Source: an uncultured Alphaproteobacteria bacterium (GTDB lineage Bacteria > Pseudomonadota > Alphaproteobacteria > RF32 > CAG-239). From it: a stretch of DNA of 47,739 bases. Made by a program: the position numbers and the translations under genes. Under the pieces are notes generated by a model. The model was not told where the DNA came from. It worked only from the letters and a program-made list of their open reading frames with translations, and did no database searches. Positions 23,661-31,663 of this stretch are shown here, piece after piece. Numbering within the stretch: position 1 is the stretch's first letter; every line of letters begins with the position of its first letter. The stretch is from NCBI GenBank assembly GCA_944391345.1, contig CALXTE010000014.1, positions 1 through 47,739 on the forward strand, given 5' to 3'.

Positions 23661-25070
23661 TTACCAAACAGGAATTTCATTACCATCATATCCACACATA
23701 CTACCTCCTTGACCTGGCGGTTCATCCATACAATAACCACATGCAGAGCTCCAATAATATCCACTTATGCATTTACATGATTTATATTTTCCATTACACG
23801 ATGTTCCTTCTCCTCCTGCATGAGTGGTGCTCGTGTTACATGTATATTCATAGCCTGCAGCTTCGCAAGGATCTTCACAAGAACTACCGTCCCACTCATA
23901 GCCGTTTGAGCAATAGCAAGAGCTATATTTTCCATTACATTCAGCCCCAGATGGACTTTCATAAAGGCCGGTACAAGTAAACCGGAAGCTACTATCGCAT
24001 GATACACATTTTCCTTTTATCCAACTATATCCGCTCGCACAAACGCAGGACTTATATTTTCCGCCACAAGCTGTGCCAGAGCCTTTCGAATATCCTGTTC
24101 CTTTGCAAGTATATTTAAAAGTATTTTTACATATGCAGTTACCATTACTCAAAGTATAATTTGTTTTACAAGATGTAATATAGTAAAGGTTAGAACATGC
24201 TTCAAATGTGCATTTTGCCCCTACAGGGCAAGAGGATAACGTTCCTAAATTCGGGCAAGGCTTGCAGTTATCATATTTTATTTGAGAGCCAGACATGCAT
24301 GTTTGGGCATCAGTATCACCGCCCATTGAACCGCAATCTAGGAAGCCGTCGCAAGGATTGATTTTGATTTTGTATTTTTTTGTTCCGTTACAGTCTACAC
24401 AAGCATCACCATCGGCAATATAGCCCTCAGGAATACTTGTATAATCATAGCCTTCACAGAGGTTACAACATTTGCCAAAAGTCTCATCATATTCGCACGC
24501 ATTGTTTGGATCTATTTTCCAACCACTTTGGCAGGTCTGAGTGTATTCTGAATTCAGTTCCTTACAAGCGCGTTCGGTATCTTTTTCACAATAAAGATAT
24601 TTATCCCCGCAGGCATCGCCAACGCCGTAATAAGGAGGTTCGCAAGTTTTGAAACCTGACGGACAAGTACATTTTGAAAAATATTTATTGTCATAAATAC
24701 AATACCCGTCTGGAATTTCCCCAGCGGCACAAGAGGTTAAAGTATAGCCTTCTTTGCGGCAACGCTCGGCATCATTCAAATCATAATCCGGCGTTCCACC
24801 ACTACTGCTGCCGTTTCCGCTACTGTTTTCAGTATTGCTAAATTCTGCGCCATTACAATTTTCAGTATCATTAATAAAACATACAGCCGCAAGTTTAACT
24901 TCTTTTTGCGAAGGCAAACCAGAAGAAGGAGAAGTAAGGTGTGTGTGAAGTGTGTAGATAAGCTCTTCTCCATACTTCGGAAAAGAAATATCAGCTTTTG
25001 CACTAAATGGAAGCAATCCTGCTGCTATTAGTATTGCGGTCAAAACCGCTTCTTGTCGTGAATTTTTCAT
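23661..25070 (-). CDS. Secreted Cys-rich family protein, module type B plus Cys repeats
   Basis: 469-residue exported family member. Signal peptide at 1-26. The shared N-terminal module is of type B: it has the family start (LIYTLHTHL, AAVCFINDT) but carries an extra region with TCEPPYYGVGDACGDKY, ERACKELNSEYTQTC and KIDPNNACEYD, shared only with the 33372-35390 protein. The family segment CDGFLDCGSMGGD and CPNLGTLSSCP follows. From about residue 315 there are three ~37-residue Cys modules of the form YTC-x-G...G-x-x-C-x-G-K-Y-x-x-C-x-C-x-x-GY-x-W. It ends with a short Gly/Pro-rich tail and has no lectin-like domain, so it is either a complete variant or has lost that domain. Promoter copy at 25106-25134. 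Confidence 0.86.
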   Translation of the reverse strand: MKNSRQEAVLTAILIAAGLLPFSAKADISFPKYGEELIYTLHTHLTSPSSGLPSQKEVKLAAVCFINDTENCNGAEFSNTENSSGNGSSSGGTPDYDLNDAERCRKEGYTLTSCAAGEIPDGYCIYDNKYFSKCTCPSGFKTCEPPYYGVGDACGDKYLYCEKDTERACKELNSEYTQTCQSGWKIDPNNACEYDETFGKCCNLCEGYDYTSIPEGYIADGDACVDCNGTKKYKIKINPCDGFLDCGSMGGDTDAQTCMSGSQIKYDNCKPCPNLGTLSSCPVGAKCTFEACSNLYYITSCKTNYTLSNGNCICKNTFKYTCKGTGYSKGSGTACGGKYKSCVCASGYSWIKGKCVSCDSSFRFTCTGLYESPSGAECNGKYSSCYCSNGYEWDGSSCEDPCEAAGYEYTCNTSTTHAGGEGTSCNGKYKSCKCISGYYWSSACGYCMDEPPGQGGSMCGYDGNEIPVW

Positions 25071-25105
25071 AATATTTACCTTTCATAGCTTGCCTTCACG
25101 ACTCG

Positions 25106-25134
25106 ATTATAGCATAATTTTAATCCATTTACAA
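25106..25134 (-). promoter_or_regulatory. Family promoter copy 3
   Basis: Minus strand: TTGTAA, 17 bp, TATAAT, then CGAGTCGTGAAGGCAAGC. The right half of the palindrome (TGCTA) is kept while the left half is altered. Confidence 0.82.
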
Positions 25135-25169
25135 TAGAAATTTGAAGGAAAGATAAATTTTTAAAGAAA

Positions 25170-25206
25170 AAAGGAACCCATTTAGTCTTATGGATTCCTT
25201 TTTTAA
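25170..25206. terminator. Bidirectional terminator-like hairpin
   Basis: AAGGAACCCAT and ATGGATTCCTT with a 9-nt spacer, flanked by A-run and T-run. On the minus strand it follows the four-TM gene at 25208-25633. Confidence 0.8.
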
Positions 25207-25207
25207 C

Positions 25208-25633
25208 TTAATGCGAACGCTTGGGTCTTTTCCATTTTTCAATATAAACAAGAGCAAAAGCAATAAATTCAAAAATTCCGGCAACTGCTACCAGCAGCAA
25301 AAGGCCGGCCCAAAAGCTAAGAGCTGAACTTGGCTCGGTATCACACAAGTTTGAATGCGTTAAAAAATAATGTCCGACAAGAATGAGTAAAGACGCAATG
25401 CAAAACAATATGCATAATACCGCTGAAACCAAAACCAGCAAAACTTTTTCAATAGAAAGAAAAAATGTGCTTAAGCCAAGAAAGATAACGCCAAAGACGA
25501 TAGACCATACAACAGAGACGTTCCACACATCAAAACAAGACAAGCAGACCATAGCGGCTGTCAACAAGATGGTGAGAAAGACAATAACCTTAAGCAAGGT
25601 TCCTTCCGGATCAAGACGAGCAATTGTAACCAT
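25208..25633 (-). CDS. Small four-TM membrane protein, unknown
   Basis: 141-residue very hydrophobic protein with four predicted membrane helices (around residues 14-33, 38-58, 64-90, 107-130) and a short basic C-terminus (YIEKWKRPKRSH). No motif or family recognised. It lies downstream of ftsI on the same strand at a distance of 87 bp, at the place where murE would be expected in a complete dcw cluster, and ends at a strong hairpin. Confidence 0.65.
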   Translation of the reverse strand: MVTIARLDPEGTLLKVIVFLTILLTAAMVCLSCFDVWNVSVVWSIVFGVIFLGLSTFFLSIEKVLLVLVSAVLCILFCIASLLILVGHYFLTHSNLCDTEPSSALSFWAGLLLLVAVAGIFEFIAFALVYIEKWKRPKRSH

Positions 25634-25720
25634 AATTATAAAGATTTAAAATTAATAATAAAAAAGTATCAAGAACATAAAAGAAAAGAATAAACTTGTC
25701 AAGCGGTTATCAAAACGCCG

Positions 25721-27469
25721 TCAACGTTCATAAGATGCTTCGATAATGCGATTTTTGCGCAATTCATCAAGATCATAATTTGCCTTAAGGTTCAGTTGAG
25801 GGGCAATCGCCGTAATGATTTTCCCCCCGGTCGGTACGGCGTTCCATCCGGAAGTCACAAATCCCCAAGTTTCTTTGGTGGCTTTAGGTTCATCAAGCAT
25901 AACTAAGAGGGCATATTTGGGGTTTGATGCCGGAAAAGTTCCTAAAAATGTTGTCATAACCTTTTTATCAATATATTTTCCGTTCACAAGCTTATTGGCG
26001 GTTCCGGTTTTTCCGGCCACTTCATAACCGAGAATATTAGCGCGTTTTGCAGACCCGTCCACCACAACGCCGCGCAAAAGTTTGCGCATTTTTTTAGAGG
26101 TATTTTCAGACACCACACGATGTGTTTCGCGTTGACTATTATCGGCAATCAGGGTCGGGGTTCTGTAAATACCGCCATTAACGATTGATGAAAAAGCCGT
26201 AATAATATGCAGCGGCGTAACCGAAACACCATAACCATAAGCCACGGTTGCCGTGGTTGCTTCACCCCAGCGTCTGGGCAAAATAGGGACTGCTTTTTCT
26301 GTAACTTCAAAGCTGGAAATCGGATCAAACAAGCCTAAAGAGCTTAAAAACTCGCGTTGCTTTTCTTGACCGATTTTAAGGGCGATTTGAGCAGAACCAA
26401 TGTTTGATGAATAGATAAGAATTTCTTGTAAGTCGAGCCAGCGATTCTCACCGCGATAATCTTTAATTGTGTTGTAACGAAGCTTAATCGGCTTTGTCGC
26501 ATCAAAGCGATCTGTCAGCTTAACATGCCCTTTTTCCAAGCCGAGCGCCGCATTAAAAACTTTTAAAACCGACCCTGGTTCATACAACCCTTTGGTAGCA
26601 AAGTTAAACAAAGCGCGGTCGGAAACGTTATACATCCGGTTCGGATCATAGTCCGGCAAAGAAACCATGGAAATAACTTCTGCACTGTTCACATCCATAA
26701 GAATGGCCACACCGCCGAGTGCATTAAATTTTTCAATTCCTTCGGCCAGCCCTCTGCGAATAGTGTCTTGCAGACCGACATCAATAGTCAGTTTAAGTGG
26801 AATATCAGATTCTCTCAAACGTTTATCAAATTCCTTTTCCATACCGGATATACCGAGATTGTCGATATTTGTTGTGCCGATAAGCTGAGCAAATAAATTT
26901 TTGTGAGGATAGATTCGCTTTTCTCCATTTTCAAAATCAAGACCGGGGATTCCGAGATAATTAATCTGATATTGTTGCGAAGGAGAAAGATTGCGTTTGA
27001 TATAAACAAAGGAGCTTTTGCGGGTGAGCTTTTCCAAGATATCTTCATAGCGAACATCGGGCAGAATCGCCGCCAGCTTCTGAGCCGCTTTTTTAGGGTT
27101 AATAATTTTAGAAGGCACGGCATAGAGATTAACCGTTGGCAAAGAAGTGGCAATAATCGTGCCGTTTCTATCAAGAATATCGGCGCGTTTAATCGGATTT
27201 TCGGGCAGAGCATAAAAGCTGTCATTATCGGCAACAATAGTTTCTTTGACATTGCCATAACCGCTCAAACAAACAAAAAACAAGCGCAGCGCAATAACAC
27301 AAAACACCAGCATAAACATCAACATGGCAAAAATCATACGGTTTTTGCACATGGCAAGGGGGTCGCCCTCACAAGAATATCTGCTAAAAGAAAAACTTTT
27401 ATCGAGTTTAATTTCCTGCCCCGGAAGATAAAAGTTTTTGCGACTTTTGGAAAATAAATTCCCTATCAT
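25721..27469 (-). CDS. ftsI: Septal peptidoglycan transpeptidase FtsI (PBP3)
   Basis: Class B penicillin-binding protein that cross-links septal peptidoglycan. One N-terminal membrane anchor (residues about 46-70) after a cytoplasmic tail, a pedestal domain with [17 protein letters not shown], and the transpeptidase domain. Catalytic motifs: SxxK as S300-V-L-K303 (EPGSVLK), SxN as S354-S-N356, and KTGT at 487-490. Length 582 is family-typical. Upstream are ftsL, rsmH and mraZ on the same strand. The ribosome-binding site is weak, and ftsL lies 20 bp upstream. Confidence 0.95.
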   Translation of the reverse strand: MIGNLFSKSRKNFYLPGQEIKLDKSFSFSRYSCEGDPLAMCKNRMIFAMLMFMLVFCVIALRLFFVCLSGYGNVKETIVADNDSFYALPENPIKRADILDRNGTIIATSLPTVNLYAVPSKIINPKKAAQKLAAILPDVRYEDILEKLTRKSSFVYIKRNLSPSQQYQINYLGIPGLDFENGEKRIYPHKNLFAQLIGTTNIDNLGISGMEKEFDKRLRESDIPLKLTIDVGLQDTIRRGLAEGIEKFNALGGVAILMDVNSAEVISMVSLPDYDPNRMYNVSDRALFNFATKGLYEPGSVLKVFNAALGLEKGHVKLTDRFDATKPIKLRYNTIKDYRGENRWLDLQEILIYSSNIGSAQIALKIGQEKQREFLSSLGLFDPISSFEVTEKAVPILPRRWGEATTATVAYGYGVSVTPLHIITAFSSIVNGGIYRTPTLIADNSQRETHRVVSENTSKKMRKLLRGVVVDGSAKRANILGYEVAGKTGTANKLVNGKYIDKKVMTTFLGTFPASNPKYALLVMLDEPKATKETWGFVTSGWNAVPTGGKIITAIAPQLNLKANYDLDELRKNRIIEASYER

Positions 27470-27489
27470 AATAAGCTACTGCTCCGCGA

Positions 27490-27873
27490 CTATCGCTGAG
27501 CACGAGCCATTTTCTTCAGCCTGTTCTGCTCAGCCTTGTTAGAAATACTTTTTTGGGCGGCGATTCGGCGATTCGATTCGTCGCTTTCATAGTCAAATGG
27601 TAACGCAGAATAGTTAATAATTTGTTCAGCTTGGACCGGATTTAATGCAATATGTTTTGCAGCCAGCTCACGCAAACGCTCCGGCGAGTTAAGATGGCTC
27701 CATTCAGCATTAAGCACATGAATGGTTTTAACATCATCTTTGATGTTTTCGTTGATTTGAGCGAGTTCTTTTTCAAGGGATTGCACCTTGTTTTTCATCA
27801 CAAACATCCCAAAGCCGACAAGGCAGGTCAGGCAAAACCAAAGAGTTAAAGTAGCTGTTCTTGTGCTTGACAT
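27490..27873 (-). CDS. ftsL: Cell division protein FtsL
   Basis: 127-residue bitopic membrane protein with one hydrophobic segment (residues about 8-25) followed by a coiled coil (NKVQSLEKELAQINENIKDD...) and the FtsL-type stretch LNAEWSHLNSPERLRELAAKHIAL. Position between rsmH and ftsI is diagnostic. FtsL links FtsQ/FtsB to FtsWI. The C-terminal Lys/Arg/Gln tail is longer than in enterobacteria. Confidence 0.88.
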   Translation of the reverse strand: MSSTRTATLTLWFCLTCLVGFGMFVMKNKVQSLEKELAQINENIKDDVKTIHVLNAEWSHLNSPERLRELAAKHIALNPVQAEQIINYSALPFDYESDESNRRIAAQKSISNKAEQNRLKKMARAQR

Positions 27874-27889
27874 GGTGAAATCCTTTCAA

Positions 27890-28807
27890 TCAAATCTTAA
27901 TTGCGAAGCGCAATTTTGCGGAGCGGGAACGAGGGTTAGAGGCAATTTCGTCATCTTGAGGAAGAATAGCTTTGGAGCAAGAGGAGATTCTTGCTTTAGT
28001 TTCTGTCGCCACTTGCGGCATATAACGAGAAACGGCTTTGGGCTTTCCGAGGTTTTCGTTAAAGAAAGACTTAACGATTCTGTCTTCAAGAGAGTGGAAG
28101 GACACGACAACGAGCCGCCCATTCGGGTTAAGGCGTGAGAGAGCACCTTCAAGACCGGATTCAAGCTCGCCGAGCTCATTATTAACGGCAATACGCAGCG
28201 CTTGAAATGTACGGGTGGCAGGGTCGATGGGGGAAGCTGGTGACTTTTTAACAACTGAATGGATTATGTCAGCCAGCTCTGTGGTTGTGCTAATCTTTTT
28301 AGTTTTGCGAGTGGCGACGATTTTGGCCGCAATTTGGCGTGATTTGCGCTCTTCACCATATTTATAAATAATGTCGGCCAGCTCTTTTTCGGAAAGAGAA
28401 TTAACAAGGTCGGCGGCGGAAGTTCCTTCGCAAGACATGCGCATATCAAGCGGCGCTTCTTTAGAGAAAGAAAAACCGCGTTCTTTATTGTCGAGCTGCA
28501 TGGAAGAAACACCGATATCAAAAACCGCACCGTCGATTCCTTCGGAAACCAAATCGGCAAAATCACCAAACTGACCGGCTCTGAACTCAAAGCGATTTCC
28601 GTAAATTGATTTCAATTCGTCGGCGCGAGCCTTAACATTCGGGTCGCGGTCAAGCGCAATAACTTTGCAGTCAGCTGCTTCAAGAATAGCTTGGGTATAA
28701 CCGCCGTTGCCAAAAGTTGCATCAACGTAAACTTTTCCGTCCGTAGGTGCCAAATTTTGCAAAACTTCACGAAGCATAACCGGAATATGTTTCTGTGTGC
28801 TGGACAT
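27890..28807 (-). CDS. rsmH: 16S rRNA m4C1402 methyltransferase RsmH
   Basis: SAM-dependent methyltransferase (MraW) for N4 of C1402 in 16S rRNA, 305 residues. Signatures: HIPVMLREVLQNL at the start, VDATFGNGGYTQAIL (SAM motif), FDIGVSSMQLD, and GERKSRQIAAKIV region, ending with NPRSRSAKLRFA. The start codon shares one base with the mraZ stop region (28807), so translation is probably coupled. Confidence 0.95.
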   Translation of the reverse strand: MSSTQKHIPVMLREVLQNLAPTDGKVYVDATFGNGGYTQAILEAADCKVIALDRDPNVKARADELKSIYGNRFEFRAGQFGDFADLVSEGIDGAVFDIGVSSMQLDNKERGFSFSKEAPLDMRMSCEGTSAADLVNSLSEKELADIIYKYGEERKSRQIAAKIVATRKTKKISTTTELADIIHSVVKKSPASPIDPATRTFQALRIAVNNELGELESGLEGALSRLNPNGRLVVVSFHSLEDRIVKSFFNENLGKPKAVSRYMPQVATETKARISSCSKAILPQDDEIASNPRSRSAKLRFAIKI

Positions 28808-29277
28808 TATTCAGCTCCTTCCGGTTTTATTGAAAGCTGGGGGCGTTTTTTCAAAACTTCGGCACGAATACGCGCTTCTTCTTTTTCCCAGTTTTGCGGA
28901 TTCCAAATCTGAAACTTGCGGCCTTTACCGACAAAGACGGCGGTATCGGTTATTTGAGCGTGTTTCAAGAGTTTTTCGGATAAAACGATACGACCGGTCG
29001 AATCAAACGGAAAACGCTTGGCATCACCGAAAATAAGATTTGTTAAATCATCTTGTTCTTGGGAGAAAAAGTCCATGGAACTTTCAATATCAGTAGCAAG
29101 CTTATCCAAAAGCTCTTCGGTGCAGCCTTCAATACATGGGGCGCTAAGGCTGCGGTAGCAAACAATTTCCGTTGATAAATCTTTAAGAATTGCGCGGTAA
29201 TCTGAGGGAAGGGAGACGCGCCCTTTGGCGTCAACCTTATTTATTATTGTATCTAAGAAGAGAAAAGATTTTCTCAC
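28807..29277 (-). CDS. mraZ: Transcriptional regulator MraZ
   Basis: SpoVT/AbrB-fold DNA-binding regulator of the dcw operon, 156 residues, with two copies of the fold: NKVDAKGRVSLPSDYRAIL and FPFDSTGRIVLSEKLLKHAQI. The start codon is GTG at 29277 with GAGGGG 7 nt upstream; no ATG gives the conserved N-terminus. It heads the mraZ-rsmH-ftsL-ftsI series and has TGGGA repeats upstream that probably are its own operator. Confidence 0.92.
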   Translation of the reverse strand: MRKSFLFLDTIINKVDAKGRVSLPSDYRAILKDLSTEIVCYRSLSAPCIEGCTEELLDKLATDIESSMDFFSQEQDDLTNLIFGDAKRFPFDSTGRIVLSEKLLKHAQITDTAVFVGKGRKFQIWNPQNWEKEEARIRAEVLKKRPQLSIKPEGAE

Positions 29278-29322
29278 AATAGCCCCTCTAAAAATAACTG
29301 CCCTCTGATTTATGGTATATCA

Positions 29323-29357
29323 TGGGATTTTATGGGAATCAATGGGAATTTTTAGGA
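29323..29357 (+). promoter_or_regulatory. Candidate MraZ operator repeats
   Basis: TGGGA occurs at 29323, 29333 and 29343, spaced exactly 10 bp, with a degenerate fourth (TAGGA) at 29353. Characterised MraZ proteins bind TGGG-type direct repeats with 10-bp spacing upstream of mraZ. Here the repeats read on the plus strand, opposite to mraZ transcription. Confidence 0.75.
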
Positions 29358-29509
29358 TTTTATTAACTGTTCTTCTTTTGTTCGAAGAAAAAATAATTTA
29401 TTGCGTTCAAATCCTTGCTGGGTAAGGGTTTGCGAGGGGTAAGAAAAATCAAAAAAGAACAAATTTTTTTAATATTTTTTTTAAGACTTGGTGATAACTG
29501 ATAAGCCAT

Positions 29510-29551
29510 AAGCGCGAATCGGAAAAATCCGACGCGCTTTTTATTTTTTTT
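29510..29551 (+). terminator. Orphan intrinsic terminator upstream of rnpB
   Basis: AAGCGCG, two-base bulge, TCGGA, AAAA loop, TCCGACGCGCTT and a long T-run on the plus strand. No plus-strand gene ends here: mraZ is on the other strand, so it may end a small RNA from the 29360-29510 interval. Nothing else is evident in that interval apart from the MraZ repeats at its edge. Confidence 0.8.
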
Positions 29552-29609
29552 AGCGTGGGCAAGAGTGATAAACCACTTGCAAAATAAAGGCAAAGAGTAT
29601 AAGCTTTGC

Positions 29610-30021
29610 AAACAGGTAGCCGGATAGCTGCGCCGCAAGACTTGTTCAAACGGTGAGGAAAGTCCGGGCTTCACGGAAACGGGGTACCAGATAACGTCTG
29701 GCTGGAGCAATCCAAGTGACAGTGCCGCAGAAAATTACCGCTTGAAAACAAGCGTTTTTGAGTAAGGTTGAAAAGGCGGGGTAAGAGCCCACCGCATGGG
29801 CAGCAATGTCCGTGGCAAGGTAAACCATGCCTGAAGCAAGACCAAATGAGGAGAGCATTTCTTCGGAAATGACTACACGGAGAGTTTCCGCTCCGCTCCA
29901 GAGGTAGGTCGCGATGAGCGAACAAGTGATTGTCCGCCAAGATGAATAGCTATCCCTTTGAGCGGATTCGCAAGAAGACGACCAAAGGACAGAACCCGGC
30001 TTATAGGCTGCCTGTTTTTTT
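29610..30021 (+). ncRNA. rnpB: RNase P RNA
   Basis: Catalytic RNA of ribonuclease P, which matures tRNA 5' ends. Bacterial type A landmarks: GAGGAAAGTCCGGGCT (P4 5' part), ACAGAACCCGGCTTATAGG (P4 3' part), GAGTTTCCGCTCCGC hairpin, and the closing stem AACAGGTAGCC with GGCTGCCTGTT followed by a T-run terminator. A TATAAG at 29598-29603 gives a start near 29610. It is immediately followed by lpxC, 23 bp after the T-run. Confidence 0.95.
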
Positions 30022-30043
30022 ATAAGAGCAAAGGAGATTAAAT

Positions 30044-30895
30044 TTGCGCCAGCAAACACTCAAAAATAATGTCAGAATAGAAGGCGTCGGGCTTCATTCC
30101 GGTGTCCAAAGCATTTTGACCATCAAGCCGGCCGCCGAAAATAGCGGAATTATTTTTAAGCGGGTAGATTTACCTAATCAGCCGGAAATAAAAGCGCTTT
30201 ATTCAAACGTGGTCGATACAAGAAATTGCACTTGCTTGGGAGATGGCAAAGGCGCGCTTGTTTCTACCATTGAACATATCATGTCGGCGCTTTATGTTTG
30301 CGGCATAGATAATGCTTTGATTGAAGTAAATAATACGGAAATCCCGATAATGGATGGCAGCGGTAAATGCTTTTATGAGGCTCTGAAAACGGCAGAACTT
30401 GTTGAGCAAAATGCACTGCGCCGTTGCCTAAAAGTCTTAAAACCGGTAAAATTTACGGATGACAAAGGCAATGAAACCTCTCTTGAACCGGCTGAAGAAT
30501 TAGAAATTTGCATGGAAATCGACTTTCCTTCAAAAATCGTCGGCCACCAAATTTTTGATTCTCAAATAACACCGGCTGTTTATGAAAAAGAAATTGCCCC
30601 AAGCCGCACTTTTTGTGAAAAATATCAAATAGATTATCTTCGTTCATTGGGCTTGATAAAAGGCGGAAGCTTGGACAATGCCGTTGTCTTGGATGGCGAA
30701 ACGATTTTGAATCCCGAGGGCTTTCGCGTCAAAGACGAATGTGTTAAACACAAAGCTTTAGACGCCGTCGGCGATTTATACACCTCAGGTTATCGCATAA
30801 AAGGAAAATTCACGGGTAAAAAGAGCGGGCATTTTCACAATAATGAACTTCTGAAAAAACTTTTTGCAGACAGCACAAACTATACATTGGAGTAA
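30044..30895 (+). CDS. lpxC: UDP-3-O-acyl-N-acetylglucosamine deacetylase LpxC
   Basis: Zinc-dependent deacetylase for the committed step of lipid A synthesis, implying an LPS-bearing outer membrane. Zinc ligands fit at H78 (STIEHIMSA), H236 and D240 (HKALDAVGDL); catalytic-region H263 is in KKSGHFHNN. The N-terminal GVGLHSG is diagnostic. The start codon is TTG at 30044, with AAAGGAG 7 nt upstream; no ATG precedes the conserved N-terminus. Length 283 is slightly short at the C-terminus compared with E. coli. bamD follows 6 bp downstream. Confidence 0.95.
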   Translation: MRQQTLKNNVRIEGVGLHSGVQSILTIKPAAENSGIIFKRVDLPNQPEIKALYSNVVDTRNCTCLGDGKGALVSTIEHIMSALYVCGIDNALIEVNNTEIPIMDGSGKCFYEALKTAELVEQNALRRCLKVLKPVKFTDDKGNETSLEPAEELEICMEIDFPSKIVGHQIFDSQITPAVYEKEIAPSRTFCEKYQIDYLRSLGLIKGGSLDNAVVLDGETILNPEGFRVKDECVKHKALDAVGDLYTSGYRIKGKFTGKKSGHFHNNELLKKLFADSTNYTLE

Positions 30896-30901
30896 AAACA
30901 G

Positions 30902-31645
30902 ATGAAAAAGACGTCACTTTTGTTTTGCGTGTTAATGGCTCTGGCCGGTGTAAACGGTTGCGCCTCCACTACCGATGAAGAAACCCCGTTAACGGCGGAA
31001 GAACAATATAATCAAGCCTATAAAGAAATGGAAGAAACGTCTTATAAAACGGCCGCCAAAAGCTTTGAAAAAGTTGAATTAGAGCACCCTTATTCCAAAT
31101 GGGCGGTCAAGGCCAAAATCATGGGCGCTTATTCTTTTTACAAAGCCAAAAACTATGATGATGCCATCATGGCGCTGGACAGATTCATCAAGTTTCATCC
31201 CGGAAATAAAGACATCGCCTATGCTTATTACTTAAAAGCCTTGTGCTATTATGACCAAATCGAAAGTCCGGAAAATGATCAGGGCAATACCTCAAAAGCA
31301 TTAGCCGCTTTGGAGCAAGTCGTTTTGCGCTTTCCAAACAGCGAATACGCCAAAGACGCTGAACAAAAAATAATCCTGGCCAAGGACAGATTAGCCGGAC
31401 AAGAAATGGTCATCGGACGTTACTATTTGTCACAAAAAAATTATCTGTCGGCGCTGAATCGCTTTTCGGCTGTGGTCAATAATTATCAAACCACAACCCA
31501 GATTGAAGAAGCTTTGTATCGTCAGGTCGAAATTTATAAAATTCTGGGCTTAAGCAAAGAGGCTCAAACCGCCGCTCGCGTTTTGAAGTATAATTATCCG
31601 AAAAGCCCATGGACACAAAAGGCTGAAAGCCTGATGGCCGCTTAA
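30902..31645 (+). CDS. bamD: Outer membrane assembly lipoprotein BamD
   Basis: BAM-complex lipoprotein that helps insert outer-membrane barrels. Signal peptide with lipobox VNGC (residues 17-20), followed by five TPR-like repeats (YNQAYKEMEETSYKTAAKSFEKVE, AYSFYKAKNYDDAIMALDRFIKFHPG, ALAALEQVVLRFPNSEYAKDA, YYLSQKNYLSALNRFSAVV, ALYRQVEIYKILGLSKEAQ). Length 247 is typical. Located between lpxC and recN, a usual alphaproteobacterial order. Confidence 0.93.
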   Translation: MKKTSLLFCVLMALAGVNGCASTTDEETPLTAEEQYNQAYKEMEETSYKTAAKSFEKVELEHPYSKWAVKAKIMGAYSFYKAKNYDDAIMALDRFIKFHPGNKDIAYAYYLKALCYYDQIESPENDQGNTSKALAALEQVVLRFPNSEYAKDAEQKIILAKDRLAGQEMVIGRYYLSQKNYLSALNRFSAVVNNYQTTTQIEEALYRQVEIYKILGLSKEAQTAARVLKYNYPKSPWTQKAESLMAA

Positions 31646-31663
31646 TAAAAAACGAGAACAGAG

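Noticed and set aside
29312-29404. 30-codon plus-strand frame starting MVYHGILWES
   Set aside because: It runs across the MraZ repeat boxes, has no ribosome-binding site and no conserved feature.
29363-30059. Minus-strand frames over the RNase P RNA region
   Set aside because: The interval is rnpB by conserved core sequences and closing stem; the frames have no start context or family resemblance.
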